Below are positions 25,806-39,414 of a stretch of 64,000 bases of DNA, one piece after another. The position numbers and the translations under genes are program-made. The stretch's first letter is position 1, and the number at the start of each line of letters is the position of its first letter. This stretch comes from Cylicocyclus nassatus (taxonomy: Eukaryota > Nematoda > Chromadorea > Rhabditida > Strongylidae). The stretch is from NCBI GenBank assembly GCA_958299035.1, contig CATQJL010000316.1, positions 51,021,937-51,085,936 on the forward strand. Reading direction: 5' to 3'. A model generated the notes under the pieces. It made no database searches. It was not told where the DNA came from and saw only the letters and a list, made by a program, of their open reading frames with translations.

Positions 25806-26525
25806 CAGACAGTCGAAGGGATACCTCCGGAGGGTAAATAGCGGGTGTCTGGGGTGTATATCAAGAGGCGCGATTCTTATTGCCAGATGGGCAGCATATA
25901 GCACATATTTAATGTATTATGAAGTTCCAGAATTATTTGAAATTTCAAAAGAAGTATATTGGAGAATCGCAGGGATTTTTCGATGTTATCATCTGAAATC
26001 GATCCAAAATAAAATTGTTGAAGGCCAAAAACTTATGAAAATGCAGTTTATAACAATTTTAATTATTTCGGTCACTTTTCTGGCAAAAGTCATCAAACTT
26101 ATCAAGTTGCATCAAACGGCTAGTGAGCCTATGGACTTTATCTGGCATCTTTTGAACACTCCCGTAGCACGAAACTGCAGTTTTAATTTGGTGACAGCCA
26201 GAAAAATCGCGCCTCTTGACCGTCTCCCGGGGGTGTATGTCAAGAGGCGCGATCCGGGGGGGGGGGTCTGCCACTTCGTGCTCTGGGGCCCTTTCATTTC
26301 ACCCATTTTGGTGCTCCGGGGCTCCTCCAAATCTGGCGCACCCCGGAGCAGAGATTTGCGAGCCCCGGGGAGGGGTCCCATTCGCCTTCTTGTGACGTCA
26401 CGGTGACCCCCGGAGGACCAAAATGCGTGAAATGAGAGGGCTCCGGAGCACGAGTGGCAAACCCCCGCTGGGCAGAGTCCAGGACCCTCCCATTTTCGCT
26501 CCGGAGGTATCCCTTCGACTGTCTG
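25806..26525. mobile_element. Inverted-repeat element with CAGACAGTCGAAGGG ends
   Basis: Perfect 27-bp terminal inverted repeat starting CAGACAGTCGAAGGGATACC at the left. The interior has a second local inversion (CAAGAGGCGCGATT near 25863 and 26241, complement near 26207) and a GC-rich right half with CCGGAG words related to the minisatellites at 46610 and 50241. No clear target duplication. It lies just upstream of the SRP72 start. Confidence 0.7.
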
Positions 26526-26724
26526 AGCAGGCACGCACCATACTTGACCTGCTTTATTCTGACTTGGAAACGCTACTGCACATATTGTTTGGCAAGATTT
26601 GAATATGTTTCCTCGTGAATTTAGAGGCGCATCATGCAAAACACTCTGAAACACAAGTATGAACATGCTGTGTAGACATATGCAGGTTCCTGAATATCCT
26701 AGTCACAGAAGAGATGACATCCAA

Positions 26725-26845
26725 CTAAGGCTGGGTTCATACTGATTCCCATGTTCTGGAACTGTTCCCGCACAGTTCCAGCACAGTATGAGAACTGTGC
26801 GGGAACAGTTTCCAGAACATGGGAATTAGTATGAACCAGCCTAAG
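26725..26845. repeat. Foldback MITE
   Basis: CTAAGGCTGGGTTCATACTG and its near complement frame a tight hairpin, with TGGAACTGTTCCCGCACAG in the middle of each arm. 120 bp; probably a miniature transposon. The stretch 26846-27540 holds nothing I can support. Confidence 0.75.
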
Positions 26846-27539
26846 TGTGTATGATGTCTAAGTCGTCCTTTAAAAGTCGTCTTTTAAAAATGGCTGATTA
26901 TGAGCTGACATAAAAGACTCTAATCGTTCCAAACTACCACAGCGATTAATGATTCGCTTCGCGAATCAGAAATGGAGATGTACATTCTACGACTATGCTC
27001 GAGAATCTTTATACATTTAACAAGTCTTATATGAGCGATATAAGATATAGGCTCATGCCTACGAAAAGAAAACGAGTAAGATACACAATCTAGGATGTTT
27101 TACATTGGTCACGACAAAGGACTGACGAGTCTGGTTTGTTAACAGAAACAATTTTGACAAAAAACCCAACTAATGATACATTTGGAACGTTTGCGAGTGT
27201 CCTTGTCATAACGTACTTTGATTTGCTGTTCTTGAAGTGCTGGCCTCTCAGCAGACTCAAACGCCTTCTATTATGAGAAAGAAGAGGAGAAAGACAAAAG
27301 TTCTAAAAATAAAAGCGTGCCAGCTCACTGGACTGCGCTTTTTAAAGGACGTTCGCTTCGAGCACGTTAACTACATACAAAACGCGGACGAGTATGCACG
27401 CGCAACGTGCTGGCTTGGGCGCGAAACTGCAAATGCAACAAATTTATTTCTTCTTTTCCCTCTCTGTACAATTTTCATTCCGTTTTCCTCTTTGCATATG
27501 TGTTACAAAGAAGTAGGCTTGTTGGGTGTGCATTATACT

Positions 27540-28080
27540 TAGGGAAATTCGAAATTTTTTTTTTGAATCTTCGAATATCGAATAATGTTTGAGAATCGGA
27601 GTTGTCGAATATTCGAACATCGAATATTATTACAAAATTGAAATCTTCGAATATTCGACTACTGAATGTTGTTCGAAAATGAAAGTCTTTGAGTCGAATA
27701 ATATTCGAATATCGAATATCATTCGCTATTCGAATTTCGATATTATTCGATTTTCGAGTACTCTTCAAATAGTTTGTGTTAGTGAGACCGTAACAAGTGT
27801 TTTTCAACGCTTTTCAAAAACGTGATTGTACATTAAAAGCTTGATAACTCGTGTGTAGTAAAACCAGCATACATATAACATCGAATGATCGAATCAGTGA
27901 ATTGAATATCGACTACCGAATAATATTCGAAAGTTAAGATTTTCGAATATTCGACTTTTTAATAATATTCGAAAATTTTTTTCGAATATTCGACTATCGA
28001 ATGTTATTCGAGATGTCAGATTTTCGTATATTCGAGTTTCCGAATCATTCGCATTCGAATGATTTACTCGACTAATCATT
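27540..28080. repeat. TTCGAATATTCGA array (largest copy)
   Basis: About 540 bp of near-continuous TCGAATATTCGA, GAATATTATTCGA and similar, interrupted at about 27780-27880 by unrelated sequence. Because the word is self-complementary, either strand could fold extensively. Confidence 0.8.
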
Positions 28081-28873
28081 CGATTTGGTCCAAAGTATAA
28101 TGTGCATGCTCAGTCTCCGTAAATGAGCTGATCACAACCGAAGATGTCTTTCGGTAATATCGCGTCGACGGTTTTACTTCCGGTCTTATTTTATGTTTCT
28201 GCGTTTTGGCCATTTCGTGCGCGGACACAACTCCAGGCATCTTCCTTCTTTCCAATACAAACGAACTTAGTCGAATGCGCCGTGTCTTTCTCTTCCTGTG
28301 CTTGCTTTTGCACACTGTTATGAGTTTTTTCGGCAGAATTTGCAAGTGCGTGAAAAAATATCATCCAGATTTACCCACAGCTCCAGTGTTGGATATTAAG
28401 TCGCCTTATGAACGTCTATGTCTTTACTCAAACTCAGCACTTTCTATCTGAACACTGAAGTGGCGTGACGATTGATCTGATATGATTTTAACAACATTTT
28501 TTCTCATAATTTTGAAGGCCCCTCCGACCAAAACGTATGCACTGCAAACGGTACAAGAAAAAGTCAGCTGTCCTAGTCTCAATATTGTAATGTTAAGTGT
28601 TTTGATTAGTCCACAGACCTTGTGAGGGTATCGTAGAACTATAATAGAATGCTACCTTGGAAATTCCTCCAAACCTGGTTAGTGGCGTGCATTGCTTTCG
28701 TGGTGAATTTGAGAAGTTTCCAAAGAGACCCTATCTCAAAGGTGACATTTGAGACCTATTTGTGCAAAAAGTCATATTTTGAATATAGATAGCATGCTAT
28801 GTAGTCTCCTCCCTGTACACTTATGTGACTTTTATCTGGTAAATTGTACAAAAAAAAGTTTTCATGCACAGAG

Positions 28874-31800
28874 ATGCCACCGAAGCGAGCAAAAAACAAA
28901 TCAAAAGCTCACAGAGAAACCGAGAAGGTGGAGAACGATACCGGAGATGTAAATGGAGTCGCGCTTGATCACAAGATTCTCTTAAATCCTGCTTTCAAAC
29001 TGGAAGAGGTAATTCTAGTTCAACTATTTTTCACTTTTTTGAACACTACAAACACACAACTATTGCTCTGTTCATCAGTAGTTATGTTTGCGCTAGGGCT
29101 GTAAATACATTATTTTTAGATCATTGAGCGCGGTTCAGCGGCTACCATGAGAAGTTGGAGCGCTGTTGTCACGGAAAATTTGAACTGGCTTCAATCGCAA
29201 AAGGCTGCTCTAAAAGAACTCATAAGAAATGCGTATGCTTTTTTAGCGGCTATTTTTGGTATTTTATCCATTACTGTACTGCAGGGGTGCGCCGGAAAAG
29301 TCAGTTCCGAAAACGCCACGTCGTGGAGCAGCAGCATTTGCACGTCTCCGAGAAACCGCTGATTCTTACACCAGCTATTCATTGACTTTTGAAGATAGGG
29401 GGTGAGATTTCGGAACCTTAAGTGAAACTGATATTGGACAAAACTCACATGGTACTTCAGGGTGGAACAAGAGTACGAAGAAAGTGATCAACAACTTGAG
29501 GTTGGTTTTATATGGTTTCTATATCTCTTTATTTCTCAAAATTCCAAGATTTGACACTTTCACTGCTTTTAATTTTGAAAATACAAAGTTTCCTCATGAC
29601 TTTACAAATTGCGCAAATTTTTATTTTTCGATTTAGCCTCAACTGGCATAATATTCATGTTGCTAGTTAGAAATAGGGTTGAGTTAAACCGTGATGTTCG
29701 AAGTTGAATACTCTGCGCAATCCAGCTGTTCAGACTAACTCGCAGGCTTGTGCTGCTACTGTCGCTGTCAATAATGATGTCGGTGAAGACGCAGAGATGC
29801 AGCCATTATCACAATCACAAGTTGAACAGACATCTTCACAAGCGCAAGTTGACGAGTTCTTTGAGGTGTGGTAAAATACGAAGCCTTTGCGCACAGTTGT
29901 TTTCTTGTTTTTACTCAATGCCTTCGAAGGTGGAACCACCACAAATGGAAGCTGAGTCCGAAAGTTCTTACGAAGATGCACAAAATTCCATACATCATGA
30001 AGTACCTGCCCATGGAAAGTCAGAGCAGGAATTCGGTGCTGCTGTGCAACAGCGCAACGTTGAAGATTCCACTTGTACCACAGAGACCTATGTCTCTGCA
30101 AGAGGCAGCGCTGAGCGACTACCTCAGCAGGAGTACATCACGCACGTAAAGGTTAGACCACAGCCTGTGTCTGTGTGTGTCAACTAAGAAATTTATTCTA
30201 GGCAGAGTGTGTGACTCCTCCAGAACCAGAGCTTATGCTGCAGAAAACACTTTGTTCATCAAGTACTGGAGAGACAGTAAGCAACTCGGAGGCAACCCCT
30301 ATAATGGTAAGGTTACCTTCAGCTTGATTGTGAACGCTTGTTGTTGACTAAACTTTTTGTATTCATGAAAAAATTGAACGTCTTACAAATCGCCACTTTT
30401 CCATGAAAGTAGATCGTTTGATCACAGTTCTATAGTACGAGTCAATATCCAATTCTGAATGTTGATTGGTGATACTGTATTTCTTCTTGTTTTCTCCAAC
30501 AAGGGAGTGGTCAGAAGTCAATGTGGCTATTTCAACAACTGCATACCATTGGACGCAGCACAGAACGTTGTACTCAAATGTACTTCATTTGTCGCAACAG
30601 CTATCATAGTGCGAAGGACGTGTGCAAAGTGCAAATTCAGGCATACAAATCCGTATTTGATTTGTTTCTGCGCCAAAATATACAGGTGTAAAGGTGAGCT
30701 AAAAGGCATTCTTGTATCTGGTTTTGCAACTCGTATGTAACTACACTACCCTGGTACCTTTCAAACTCGTTCAAAAGGCCTCTAGCAAATACATAGAGCA
30801 GATTTGGACTAAGCGGTCTAAGATGCATACAACGGCCTGCAGCTTGTTTACAGTGGACTTTGACTTCTGACCATTCCTTTGAAGCATTTCTTCTACAACC
30901 AATCAAATTTTTTCTTATGTATTATTGAGTGACTGAGTATTTTCAATCTCAACAAGAAAGCCTTTCGTCCTGAAGTGGCTTTACCGAACAATATGTACAC
31001 CACAACGGCCGTGGTCGGACGCTGATTTCAAATTTGGACTTTACCTAGCCAAGTTATGCGCACTTTTTTTCGTTTTGCGGTTTGTTGACTTGCTTCGGGA
31101 CAAAGGAAAACGAGCGTTTTCTCAACTTTCTGAATTTCTTAAAATCGGGGAGTACGATTTATATTTTTAGGGAGTGACTGAAACAGTCTCGCATTTACTG
31201 ACAATTTACTTTACGACGGTATTCTAAAGCAGTCCAAAAGCAGAAGGACACCTCTAACTTTGTTGTCTGACCACTTAGAAATGTAGAAGGCCGCTTTCTT
31301 ATCAGTGTTCCACAGCCTTTCGATGATATTGAGCGTGTTGACTGTGTTCTGATGTTGAGCCTTTTGATGATGTGTATCTCATTGGGAAAGGCCTCTTTAG
31401 GTCATAAGACTTCTTTTGTGAGTCTTTTTCATTAAGAGCGCAGAAATCAAGAAGGAGATACCTTCCTCCAGAGAGGAGCATGTACAAAGTTGTGCTAAAG
31501 GCGTGTCGACGGAATCGCAGACCAGAGTAAGACGATGATTGGAACTGAAGGGCTTCTCATTCATTTTCTTTTTTAGGTTTTGAGGTCTACTACTAGAGCA
31601 CAAACAGCCGCTGCCGTAAGTTTTTTCTATATGCTCCCAGCTGGTATTTTCTTTTGCAAACTTGTAAGCAACCAAGTTTGCAAAAGAAAATACCAGCTGG
31701 GAGCATATAGAAAAAACTTACGGCAGCGGCTGTTTGTGCTCTAGTAGTAGACCTCAATTTGCTTATCGAATCCACATTTTGAGGCATACCTAAAATGATG

Positions 31801-34800
31801 ATTTTCTCATGTTTTTCTTCAGAAGACTCCGTCTCGACCACATTACGGGTATGATACCACCGCTTCTTCTTCGAGGAATTATAATTTGCGCGGTGTTGCG
31901 CCGACACCACAGTACGGAGAGTGCGTTTTTTAAAATCATCTGACAAGGAAAGGATACTTAGTCGAAAGCACCAATCCAGATGAAACATATATCATCTTAA
32001 AGCGCTTGAAATGCTGATTTCAAATCTGCAGTTTCTAGCTGCGGAGCGGTTTTGTAGAAGGAGTCATGAAGGGTGTTCCGCTCTGGGATTTAGGCGTCCT
32101 CCAGCGGTCTCTCCTTATCTGTAAGCACTGTAGAGAAGTATCAGCAGATGGCAACTGACCTAGTGGTAAGTATTTTGAATGAAGATTACAGTAAGGATTG
32201 TAATACTCATATTACTCTAGTTTTTTTAACACTTCTAACTTCGATTAGTATCCATATCATCAGAAGTTTCATGCTTTAGGGCTCTAAAGCCATTTAGAAG
32301 TTCAATTTAGCATGCGAAGATGATTAAAACCTTGACACTCTCTTTATCAAGCACGTCACTTACCACTAGGTCAGTTGCCACAATTGGTACTCCTCTACAG
32401 TGCTCATAGGTAGGGGGAGACCTGGTGGAGGGCGCCTCAACCTCAGAGATAACACCCCTCATAACTCCCTCTACAAAACCGCTCCGCAGCTAGAAACTGC
32501 AGATTTAGAATCAGCGTTTCAAGCGCTCTAAGATGGTATATGCCTCATCTGGATTGGTGCTTTCGACTAAGTATCCTCTCCTTGTGAGTATGTTGTGAGT
32601 GTTAACCGTTTCTATGTCAGGGAACCACGGGCAGCAGCGGGAGCTTCGCATACACGCATTGCAAGGGTAGTTCATGAACATATCGTAACAACGCCATGTA
32701 AACGACAGTACAAGTCAGCAGTACGGCGCGTCATGGAAGACCAGGTCATTTTTTTCTGACTTGTATCAATTTGCATGAAAGTATGTTGCGCATGTGTATA
32801 CTGTATCCTGCTAAGGCGTGACTCCTGTGATATGCCTTTCACCAGACAGACCGCAGGGACGAATGATAACCTTGCTCGACATTACATGTGTACGGAATTT
32901 TGATGCAATCATGCTGTTGTTGCAATTTCAGGAGCTTGCCAGAACACTGTCGCCAAAGCGAGCAACGGTTCCCACGCCTTCTCGCACAAGAGCAGCCGCT
33001 AAAAACTCGCGTGCTGACACGAAAGCGGTAAGCATTGAAAAATCTCCACGCCAAAACATCTTGCCCCTACACTGAAATTTGAGTCTACTTGTCTTTCGGT
33101 CACTAAGATTGATTTACCGTCACTGCGTCATCAAAATTATTCTGGATCTTAGGAAGGATACTTGGTGGCTGCGGCCATTCATATTGTTTTGTATATCAAA
33201 AAATGCGCCTTTGAATGCTGGTTCGAGAACTGTCTTCTACATCTGCGAAACGATAAACGGGTGGATCTATGTCATTCCTTGAGGATGAATTGCGTTACTG
33301 CGTATTGTTAGAATCTTCAGTAGAAAATTTTCTCACCTTTCAAGTGCTGGATATGATTTAGACAAGTATAAATACAACATTACTCTGCTCAAGATCTTCA
33401 ATAGCATCAAACGGTAAACTACACCAAATTCGGTAATTAATTGTCCAAAAGTTCCCAAATTTCCTAAGAAAAGTTCACAACTTCCTTCAGAAGATCGTTT
33501 CGCAAATATCGAACGCGGATTCAGAATCAGCTTTCAAGACGCATCTTACGGTATACATCGCATTTTATATGGCCACGGTGATCAAGTATCCTTCCCTAGT
33601 TAGTAAGGCTGATGAGTTTTCAGGAGGCTAAAGCGAGGGCAGAAGCATTGCGAAAGGAGAAAGAAGAGAAAGCAGCGCTGCTAAGGGAAGAACAGTGTAG
33701 AGAACGAGCAGAACGGCTGCGAAAAGAAAGAGAAGAAAAGCAGTTGAGGGTAAGTGTAAAATGTGTAGGACTCTACAGCTGTATAATCTCTCAAGGTTTT
33801 TTTGCAAAAGGTACGGTTTTCAAAAAAAGTGAAGTGAAAGGCAGTACGGAAAGACATAGGGAAAACGCTTCACACATAAGTATCGCACTGACTGCGACCG
33901 TTGCTCACCAGGCAGCAGTATCTTCTCGATTTCTTCTTCCTTTCCATCTTTGCCATAAGATGCTAGGCTTTTAATGTTTTATGCGATTCTGTCAAGGCAA
34001 GAAGGAGTGCATGTGCAGTCGAAGTGGCCTTTTTAGATGGGAGGTATACCGCATTGATCGGCATAAAGTGCTGATTCCAAGTCTGCCTTCCTTATCTGCA
34101 GAACCTTTATGGACGACGAATTATGAGCGCTTATTGAAGCAAAAAAATTGAATATGAGTAGGACAAAAATAGCCGTGATACTTTTTCTGGCTTTTCGATA
34201 GAGCAGGGATAATCATTAGAGCACTTTATTCATTTATAGCACTCTATTTACTCTAAAATAAAAAAGACATCACACTTGGTTGCATTATTTGAGGGCTAGT
34301 AAGATTTTAGCAACTCATTTTAATCCCAAATGCACATTCAATTTTTGGCTCCAAAAACGCTTATAATCTTCGTTCATAGACGTTCTGCAGATAAGTCAAT
34401 TTTGGAATCACTTTAGTACGGTACACATCTCACTTAGTTGAAGTATATGACGCATAGGGAGGCCATATTATTGTATATCTTGACTAGTGACACGTAAGTC
34501 ACATAGTGTGGGAGGCTTCAGACCGCCTTAACCCTGCCTGTTCGTGGAAACCGCCCTTTAACTACATCGTTAATCTTGCCTACCACCTTCTCCCTTTTAC
34601 ATTTTGATCAGTCTTTTTCAGAGCGAATAATTTAGACGGTTCTATTCTAGGCAAAACGAAGGCGCCATGAAAAAGAAGTCGAAGAGAAACAGAAGGCAGA
34701 AGCGCTTAAAAAGAAAGAGGAGCTTGAAGACAGAAGGCGTGAAGAATACCGGCTGCACAAAAGTCCCGCGTGAGCTATATTCGAGAATTCCTAGAATCTG

Positions 34801-37800
34801 AATTTGTTAGCGGCTTTGTGCCTGCATTCTTCATTTTTCTATGTGCGTTCGATTTACTGTCGCTATTATTTAGGCGGAGTAATGCAGTCTCACGTGTCAA
34901 TAGTCCTTCGAGATTGCCGAAAATTGTTGCTAGTCAACCGCGAACTGCCTCTAAGGTTTGCTTGATTAAATGACATATTCGGATCTCTATTTCCAACTTT
35001 CAGGCACTATTCGTTTCTACGCCAGGTCGTGTTCCGTCAAAAATAGCTAGAGTGCAGGAGAAGGGGGGAGAAAGTACACGAGAACCAACAATGAACACAG
35101 TGAGTTGTAACTTCGTCCTTGTACATATTGTTGATGTCTTTGATCAAGACGAAAATAGGCAAGGTAATTTCTTATCCTGATTCTGAGTTTTTGCTGATGT
35201 CTCTGATGATCATCTTCTTATGAAACCTCCAACTGTGTTTAGCCTTCGCGCGAAAATCGTCGGAAGCCATACCCGAGCAGAATGGCTCGACAGAACAGTG
35301 GTGATTCTGCTGGAAGATGTCTGGTAAATTGTCTCAGCTGTTTTTGGAGGTTATTATATGCGGTGCTCAGTGATGTTTATTTGCAGTGGTCACCCAAAGA
35401 AGAAGTGGTATCCCACGATCGTCTTTTTGAGGAAGAGGTAGACTCTCCTCACACAAAAGAGAGGTGCGATCAAGTGAAGAAACTTGCTGCGGAACACAGA
35501 GAAAAGCTGTTGGTTTGCATGACCGAACATTGCTGTTATTTTTTCCAATGTTTGCAGAAGACACGAAGAAGAGGAGCGTAAGCGAATTAGATTAGCTCGC
35601 GAAGAACGTCAAAATCTAGCAGTGCCTAAAATGGAGGTCGACGATTTCGATGAATGCGATAATTTGAATCAGGCATTACCGCAAGCACTAAGTGAAGATA
35701 TGCGAAATTGTCGTTTGAGAACAGAAGAAGAAGAGCGCGGAGGTTCGGAAGAAGAATGCGATCACTTGATGCATGTAGAAGCAGATGAATTGATGCAAGA
35801 AGAAGAACGGTATCGACAAGAGGAAGAGAATCGTCGCAGAAGATTGAGTGAAGAAGACAGAAAAGCTAGTAGAGAGCGTGAAGAAGCTCTTGCTCAAGAG
35901 CTTTTGGAAGCAGAGAGGAGGAGAAGAGAGGAGGAAGAAGAACGTATCCAAGAAGAGCAGAAACGAATATTGGAGGAGAAAAAGATGCAGGAGGCAGAAG
36001 CGAGAATCAAGGAGCACCGGCGTTTAGAAGAGGAGGAGGCTAAAGCGCGTCTGAACGTTAGTTCAAGCGCCGAACTTTTCAATCGGCATCTGGCCAATGT
36101 TAGTATGAATGTGAGTTCTGATTTAACCTTGGAATCATTCTCATTTTTAGGGTCTTCAAGTTTGCTTATTGCTTTGAAATAAGTGATTTTCCCTCAAATT
36201 TTGGATTTTCGGCTTGAATCCTGTTTATCTATGTGCCTTCGTATATACTGTTGCAGTGGCCTAAATTCGGTCCTGACGCAATCGCGCAATCATTTTTTCT
36301 TTCTAGCGACGAATGCTGCAATTTTCTGTTGTATTATTTTTCATGTAAGCATAATAGCAAACTGCATTTTGTTAGATGGAACTCTTGACCTTACTAATGT
36401 GCAGGGTCAAGCAAGGGGTGTGGCACACGATCGCTGATTACGACCCCCCCCCTGATTGCTGTCTTAATAAGACCCCCCCCTGAACTATACACTTAAGATA
36501 GCATTACTTGAAGGCCGTGTCAAACATAATGGGCAACATATCCATAATTAGCATGTCAAATATCCCTTGTAGACAAAGTCTGAGCGAATTCTGAAGATTC
36601 AAGATACTAGGCTACCTAAGTGAAATGGTCAAATTCCAACATGGTTAACTTTGTTTCAAAGGTGAATTAGCTATCCGTTTTTGCACTCAAGACAAAGCAC
36701 TACTCCTTCTTTGTCCAAGTCAAGAATCCCGCTTCAGAAAACCTCCAAACTGTGGAATTAGAAGCCAACCAAAATCTCGTTTTTCCCATTTTTCGCTTTT
36801 GATCGCTGTGCTTTCACCAAATATTACTCAGAGTAAAGAAAACGAATCAGGTTCCAACCACTCCTGTGAAAACTAGGAGATCTAGGCTATCGATCCATAT
36901 AAATATGGTTTGCTAAAATTGTTTTTATGACATAGTTAATGGGGTGCGGCACACCCCCTTAAAAGCTGCGGCAGCCGCAGCTTTTAAGGGGGTGTGCCGC
37001 ACCCCATTAACTATATCAAAAAAAACATTTTTAGCGGACAGTATTTATATGAATCGATAGCCTAAACCTTGTAGATTCACTAGGACTGTTTGGAGCCTGA
37101 TTCATCTTCTTAGCTCTGAGCAATATTTGGTGAAAACACAGCGATCAAAAGCGAAAAACGGGAAAAACGAGATTATGGTTGGCTTCTAATTCCACAGTTT
37201 GGAGGTTTTCTGAAGCGGGATTCTTGACTTGGACAAAGAAGGAGTAGTGCTTTGTCTTGAGTGCAAAAACGGATAGCTAATTCACCTTTGAAACAAAGTT
37301 AACCATGTTGGAATTTGACCATTTCACTTAGGTAGCTAGTATCTTGAATCTTCAGAATTCGCTCACACTTTGTCTACAGGGGTTATTTGACATGCTAATT
37401 ATGGATAGGATACCAATATCATGTTATCACTATTATCAGATTACCCAACTACGACCCCCTCCCCTTTTGACTCCTTAATACGACCCCCCAGGTGCGGCGT
37501 GCCGCACCCCACGCTTGACCCTGCTAATGTGCTCAGTCAACAATTCAGTGAATTCTGTTTTGTCTTAGATTTCTGATTAGTACTGGCAAAGTTGTATTTC
37601 AGACATCAAATGTTGAAAATAGATCACCTTCCCGTAACGACAGTCATAGTTCCTACGAAATGACTCCTGATAAAAAGTTCAAACCGGCAAGCGAAAATGA
37701 TTACAACATTGAGGATCTTTCGAGCGGAGATGAAACTGACCAGGAGGTAGGAGCTCGGATTGCTTACGCAAATATAACGACGGCTTTTACCAGGACGCTC

Positions 37801-37922
37801 CTCGTAAGAAGGTACCTGCTTGGGCAGAAGGCGATCGTTTAAAACGGGCTCTGGAACGAATAGTAAGAGAAGTTCGGAGTGGCAGTTTTGATCCTAATAC
37901 TTATTTTGGAGGAACCGAGGCG
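28874..37922 (+). CDS. INCENP, chromosomal passenger complex scaffold (ICP-1 homologue)
   Basis: Exons: 28874-29008, 29120-29232, 29285-29401, 29461-29500, 29734-29865, 29930-30151, 30202-30306, 31577-31615, 31823-31920, 32621-32744, 32932-33027, 33624-33749, 34651-34769, 34874-34955, 35004-35099, 35243-35323, 35387-35508, 35558-36110, 37603-37746, 37794-37922. All phases agree, giving 891 codons to this point (human about 918). The start MPPKRAKNKSKAH is followed by a helical segment (TENLNWLQSQKAALKELI) and VPKTPRRGAAAF, like the N-terminal passenger-binding region. Next come low-complexity TP/SP-rich exons, a long Glu/Arg/Lys single-helix stretch (35558-36050), then SSYEMTP and the IN-box DAPRKKVPAWAEGDRLKRAL, which binds and activates Aurora B. 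The complex acts at centromeres and the central spindle. The last exon with the TSS motif is not resolved in 37923-38430. Confidence 0.9.
30500..30881. mobile_element. TNA-flanked MITE (CAAGG family), copy 3
   Basis: CAAGGGAGTGGTCAGAAGTC at the left, CTTCTGACCATTCCTTTG at the right, matching the ends of the copy nested at 15340. In an INCENP intron. The flanking triplets do not match, so the duplication has decayed. Confidence 0.65.
31580..31757. repeat. Perfect palindrome copying an INCENP exon
   Basis: Arms 31580-31663 and 31674-31757, 84 bp each without a mismatch, with a 10-bp spacer (GTAAGCAACC). The left arm holds the end of exon 31577-31615 and its GT donor; the right arm is that sequence in antisense. 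No terminal repeat or target duplication of a transposon is visible. Confidence 0.95.
31944..32584. mobile_element. TNA-flanked MITE (CAAGG family), copy 4
   Basis: Flanked by TGA (31941-31943 and 32585-32587). Ends CAAGGAAAGGATACTTAGTC and the complement GTATCCTCTCCTTG. Long paired arms containing GCTGCGGAGCGGTTTTGTAG and its complement, and the family core AAATCTGCAGTTTCTAGC. 641 bp, inside an INCENP intron. Confidence 0.8.
33152..33599. mobile_element. TNA-flanked MITE (CAAGG family), copy 5
   Basis: GGAAGGATACTTGGTGGC at the left and CAAGTATCCTTCC at the right, flanked by TTA on both sides. The leftmost bases are lost. Subterminal GATTCAGAATCAGC matches the family core. In an INCENP intron. 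Confidence 0.6.
33993..34470. mobile_element. TNA-flanked MITE (CAAGG family), copy 6, worn
   Basis: Contains the family core in both orientations (GCTGATTCCAAGTCTGCCTT, CTTATCTGCAGAACC; then TCTGCAGATAAGTC and TTTTGGAATCA). Very close to the copy at 58845. The limits are approximate because the terminal bases are not recognisable. In an INCENP intron. Confidence 0.55.
36402..37523. mobile_element. Foldback hAT-like element (1122 bp)
   Basis: Ends CAGGGTCAAGC and GCTTGACCCTG, with the octamer CTAATGTG immediately outside both (36394-36401 and 37524-37531). The two halves are near-perfect inverted repeats of about 500 bp meeting at about 36968 in TTAAAAGCTGCGGCAGCCGC. Inside each end lie C-runs (TACGACCCCCC). 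CAGGG ends with an 8-bp duplication fit hAT. It inserted in the last large INCENP intron. Confidence 0.85.
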
Positions 37923-38443
37923 GTGGGTTTTGATTATTTTTTTCATTTTATAATTCTGTTATATCGTAAGTACGTACAGCATCCTTGAATTTTTTCTCAG
38001 ATTTTTTGTGAGTCGGTCAATCTTTGGTTTCAAAAGAAGTTGATTTATTTTTTGTATACTGGGGATTTCACTTATCAGTGGATACCTTTTCTTCTCCTGC
38101 GATCCTCCGAATACTGACGAGACATATGGCCATTGAGTGAACATATTTCATGGCTTCCCAAAACTTCTGAGGTGGTGGCCCACTCTTGATGCATTTTCCA
38201 TAGCTGGTGGTATTATAAACAGGGACGAACAAGAGGTGTGAACCTTCTTTACACAGTGGGAATTTTATTTGAAATCGTTTTTTCTAGAGAAAGATTTACC
38301 TAATCGTTATTTCTTACCTATGCAAATGGAAAATACTGCGAAAGTATAGGACTGAAACATGCTAGGGCATGTTATCCGTTTGGCAGTGCACCCCACGCTT
38401 GACTCTGGTTATAATTTGAGATAGGATAGACGCGATGTCCTTA

Positions 38444-38700
38444 TTACTTTCCTCTTCCGCCGTAGAAACCGGGAATCATGAAGAACTTTTTGGCCATGAT
38501 GACCATTTTTCCGATGTTCTTCATCTGAAAAATCGTATGCTTATTTCGAACAAGCAGTTTTACTAAGAACTTTTTCAGCCTGACCTTACGCTGATCTTCG
38601 GGAATACCAAGCGATATCCGCGGCGAGGTTCCTCCGGAATTTGGGAGTCTCCCATCAACAAGCCGCGCCAAGGCGTGGGTGCGTATCAAAACAGAATGAA
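38444..38700 (-). CDS. 3' end of an unidentified minus-strand gene
   Basis: The terminal exon 38524-38444 encodes MKNIGKMVIMAKKFFMIPGF and then YGGRGK and stop. It follows a TTTTTCAG acceptor. The preceding exon ends at 38585 (GIPEDQRK then a GT donor), a phase-0 join over a 60-nt intron. That upstream exon reads open to about 38690 (NSGGTSPRISLGIPEDQRK) but its acceptor is not evident. I do not recognise the protein; the basic tail with Gly-Gly-Arg-Gly-Lys is unusual. It would overlap or abut the INCENP 3' end on the other strand. No start is identified. Confidence 0.35.
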
Positions 38701-39414
38701 TAGAAAGTATTGATATAAATTTTTGTATCCGTTTAGCTTGCTTGTTAATGTAGGTTTTTTTCCCTAACGCGTTCTTTCTTCTGTACTTATATGGACCTCA
38801 TGGTTGTACTAATTGCTATAAACACATTCACTATGTATTATTGGGTTATCTGTCTGTTCTGTTTATCGGTTTAACTGTCGATAATTTTTCGTGCAATGTA
38901 CTATTTTCTCGTCAATGAGGTTTTGTCAGTGCGATAATGAGCGCAGTCAAGGAAACACCTAAGTTTGTTCCAAAGCGTACGGGCGTATCGCGTTTCTCCC
39001 ATAGGTAAGAAGACTTTTTCATTTGTGCTAAATACTCTAATGCTGGATACTTTAAAGGGAGTACCATGAGAATTAGATGCGCTTTTGTTCAGAATGGTCA
39101 AAATATCAGAAAATTTTGCTCATTGCAGTTGTTAGCTCTCTCTAATTTCTGAGGGAAGCTTATGAGTTTGAATTTCCAAACTTTCCTCAAAATTTCTTCT
39201 AGTTCCTCTTGAAAAGACTCGTTGTGCCTCATCTGGTAGGAACACGGAATATGTTGGTAGACGTCCTAAAGATCATAAAATGCCACTTCCTCTTTTGCGA
39301 ACCAAGTCCGACAAACCGAGACTTTTTGCGCTTTTGCATTTTTAGGCTAATAATGGCTTGAAAATATGCTTCTCGCTACTAAAAACCTAAGCTTGCATCA
39401 TCATAGACAGTCCA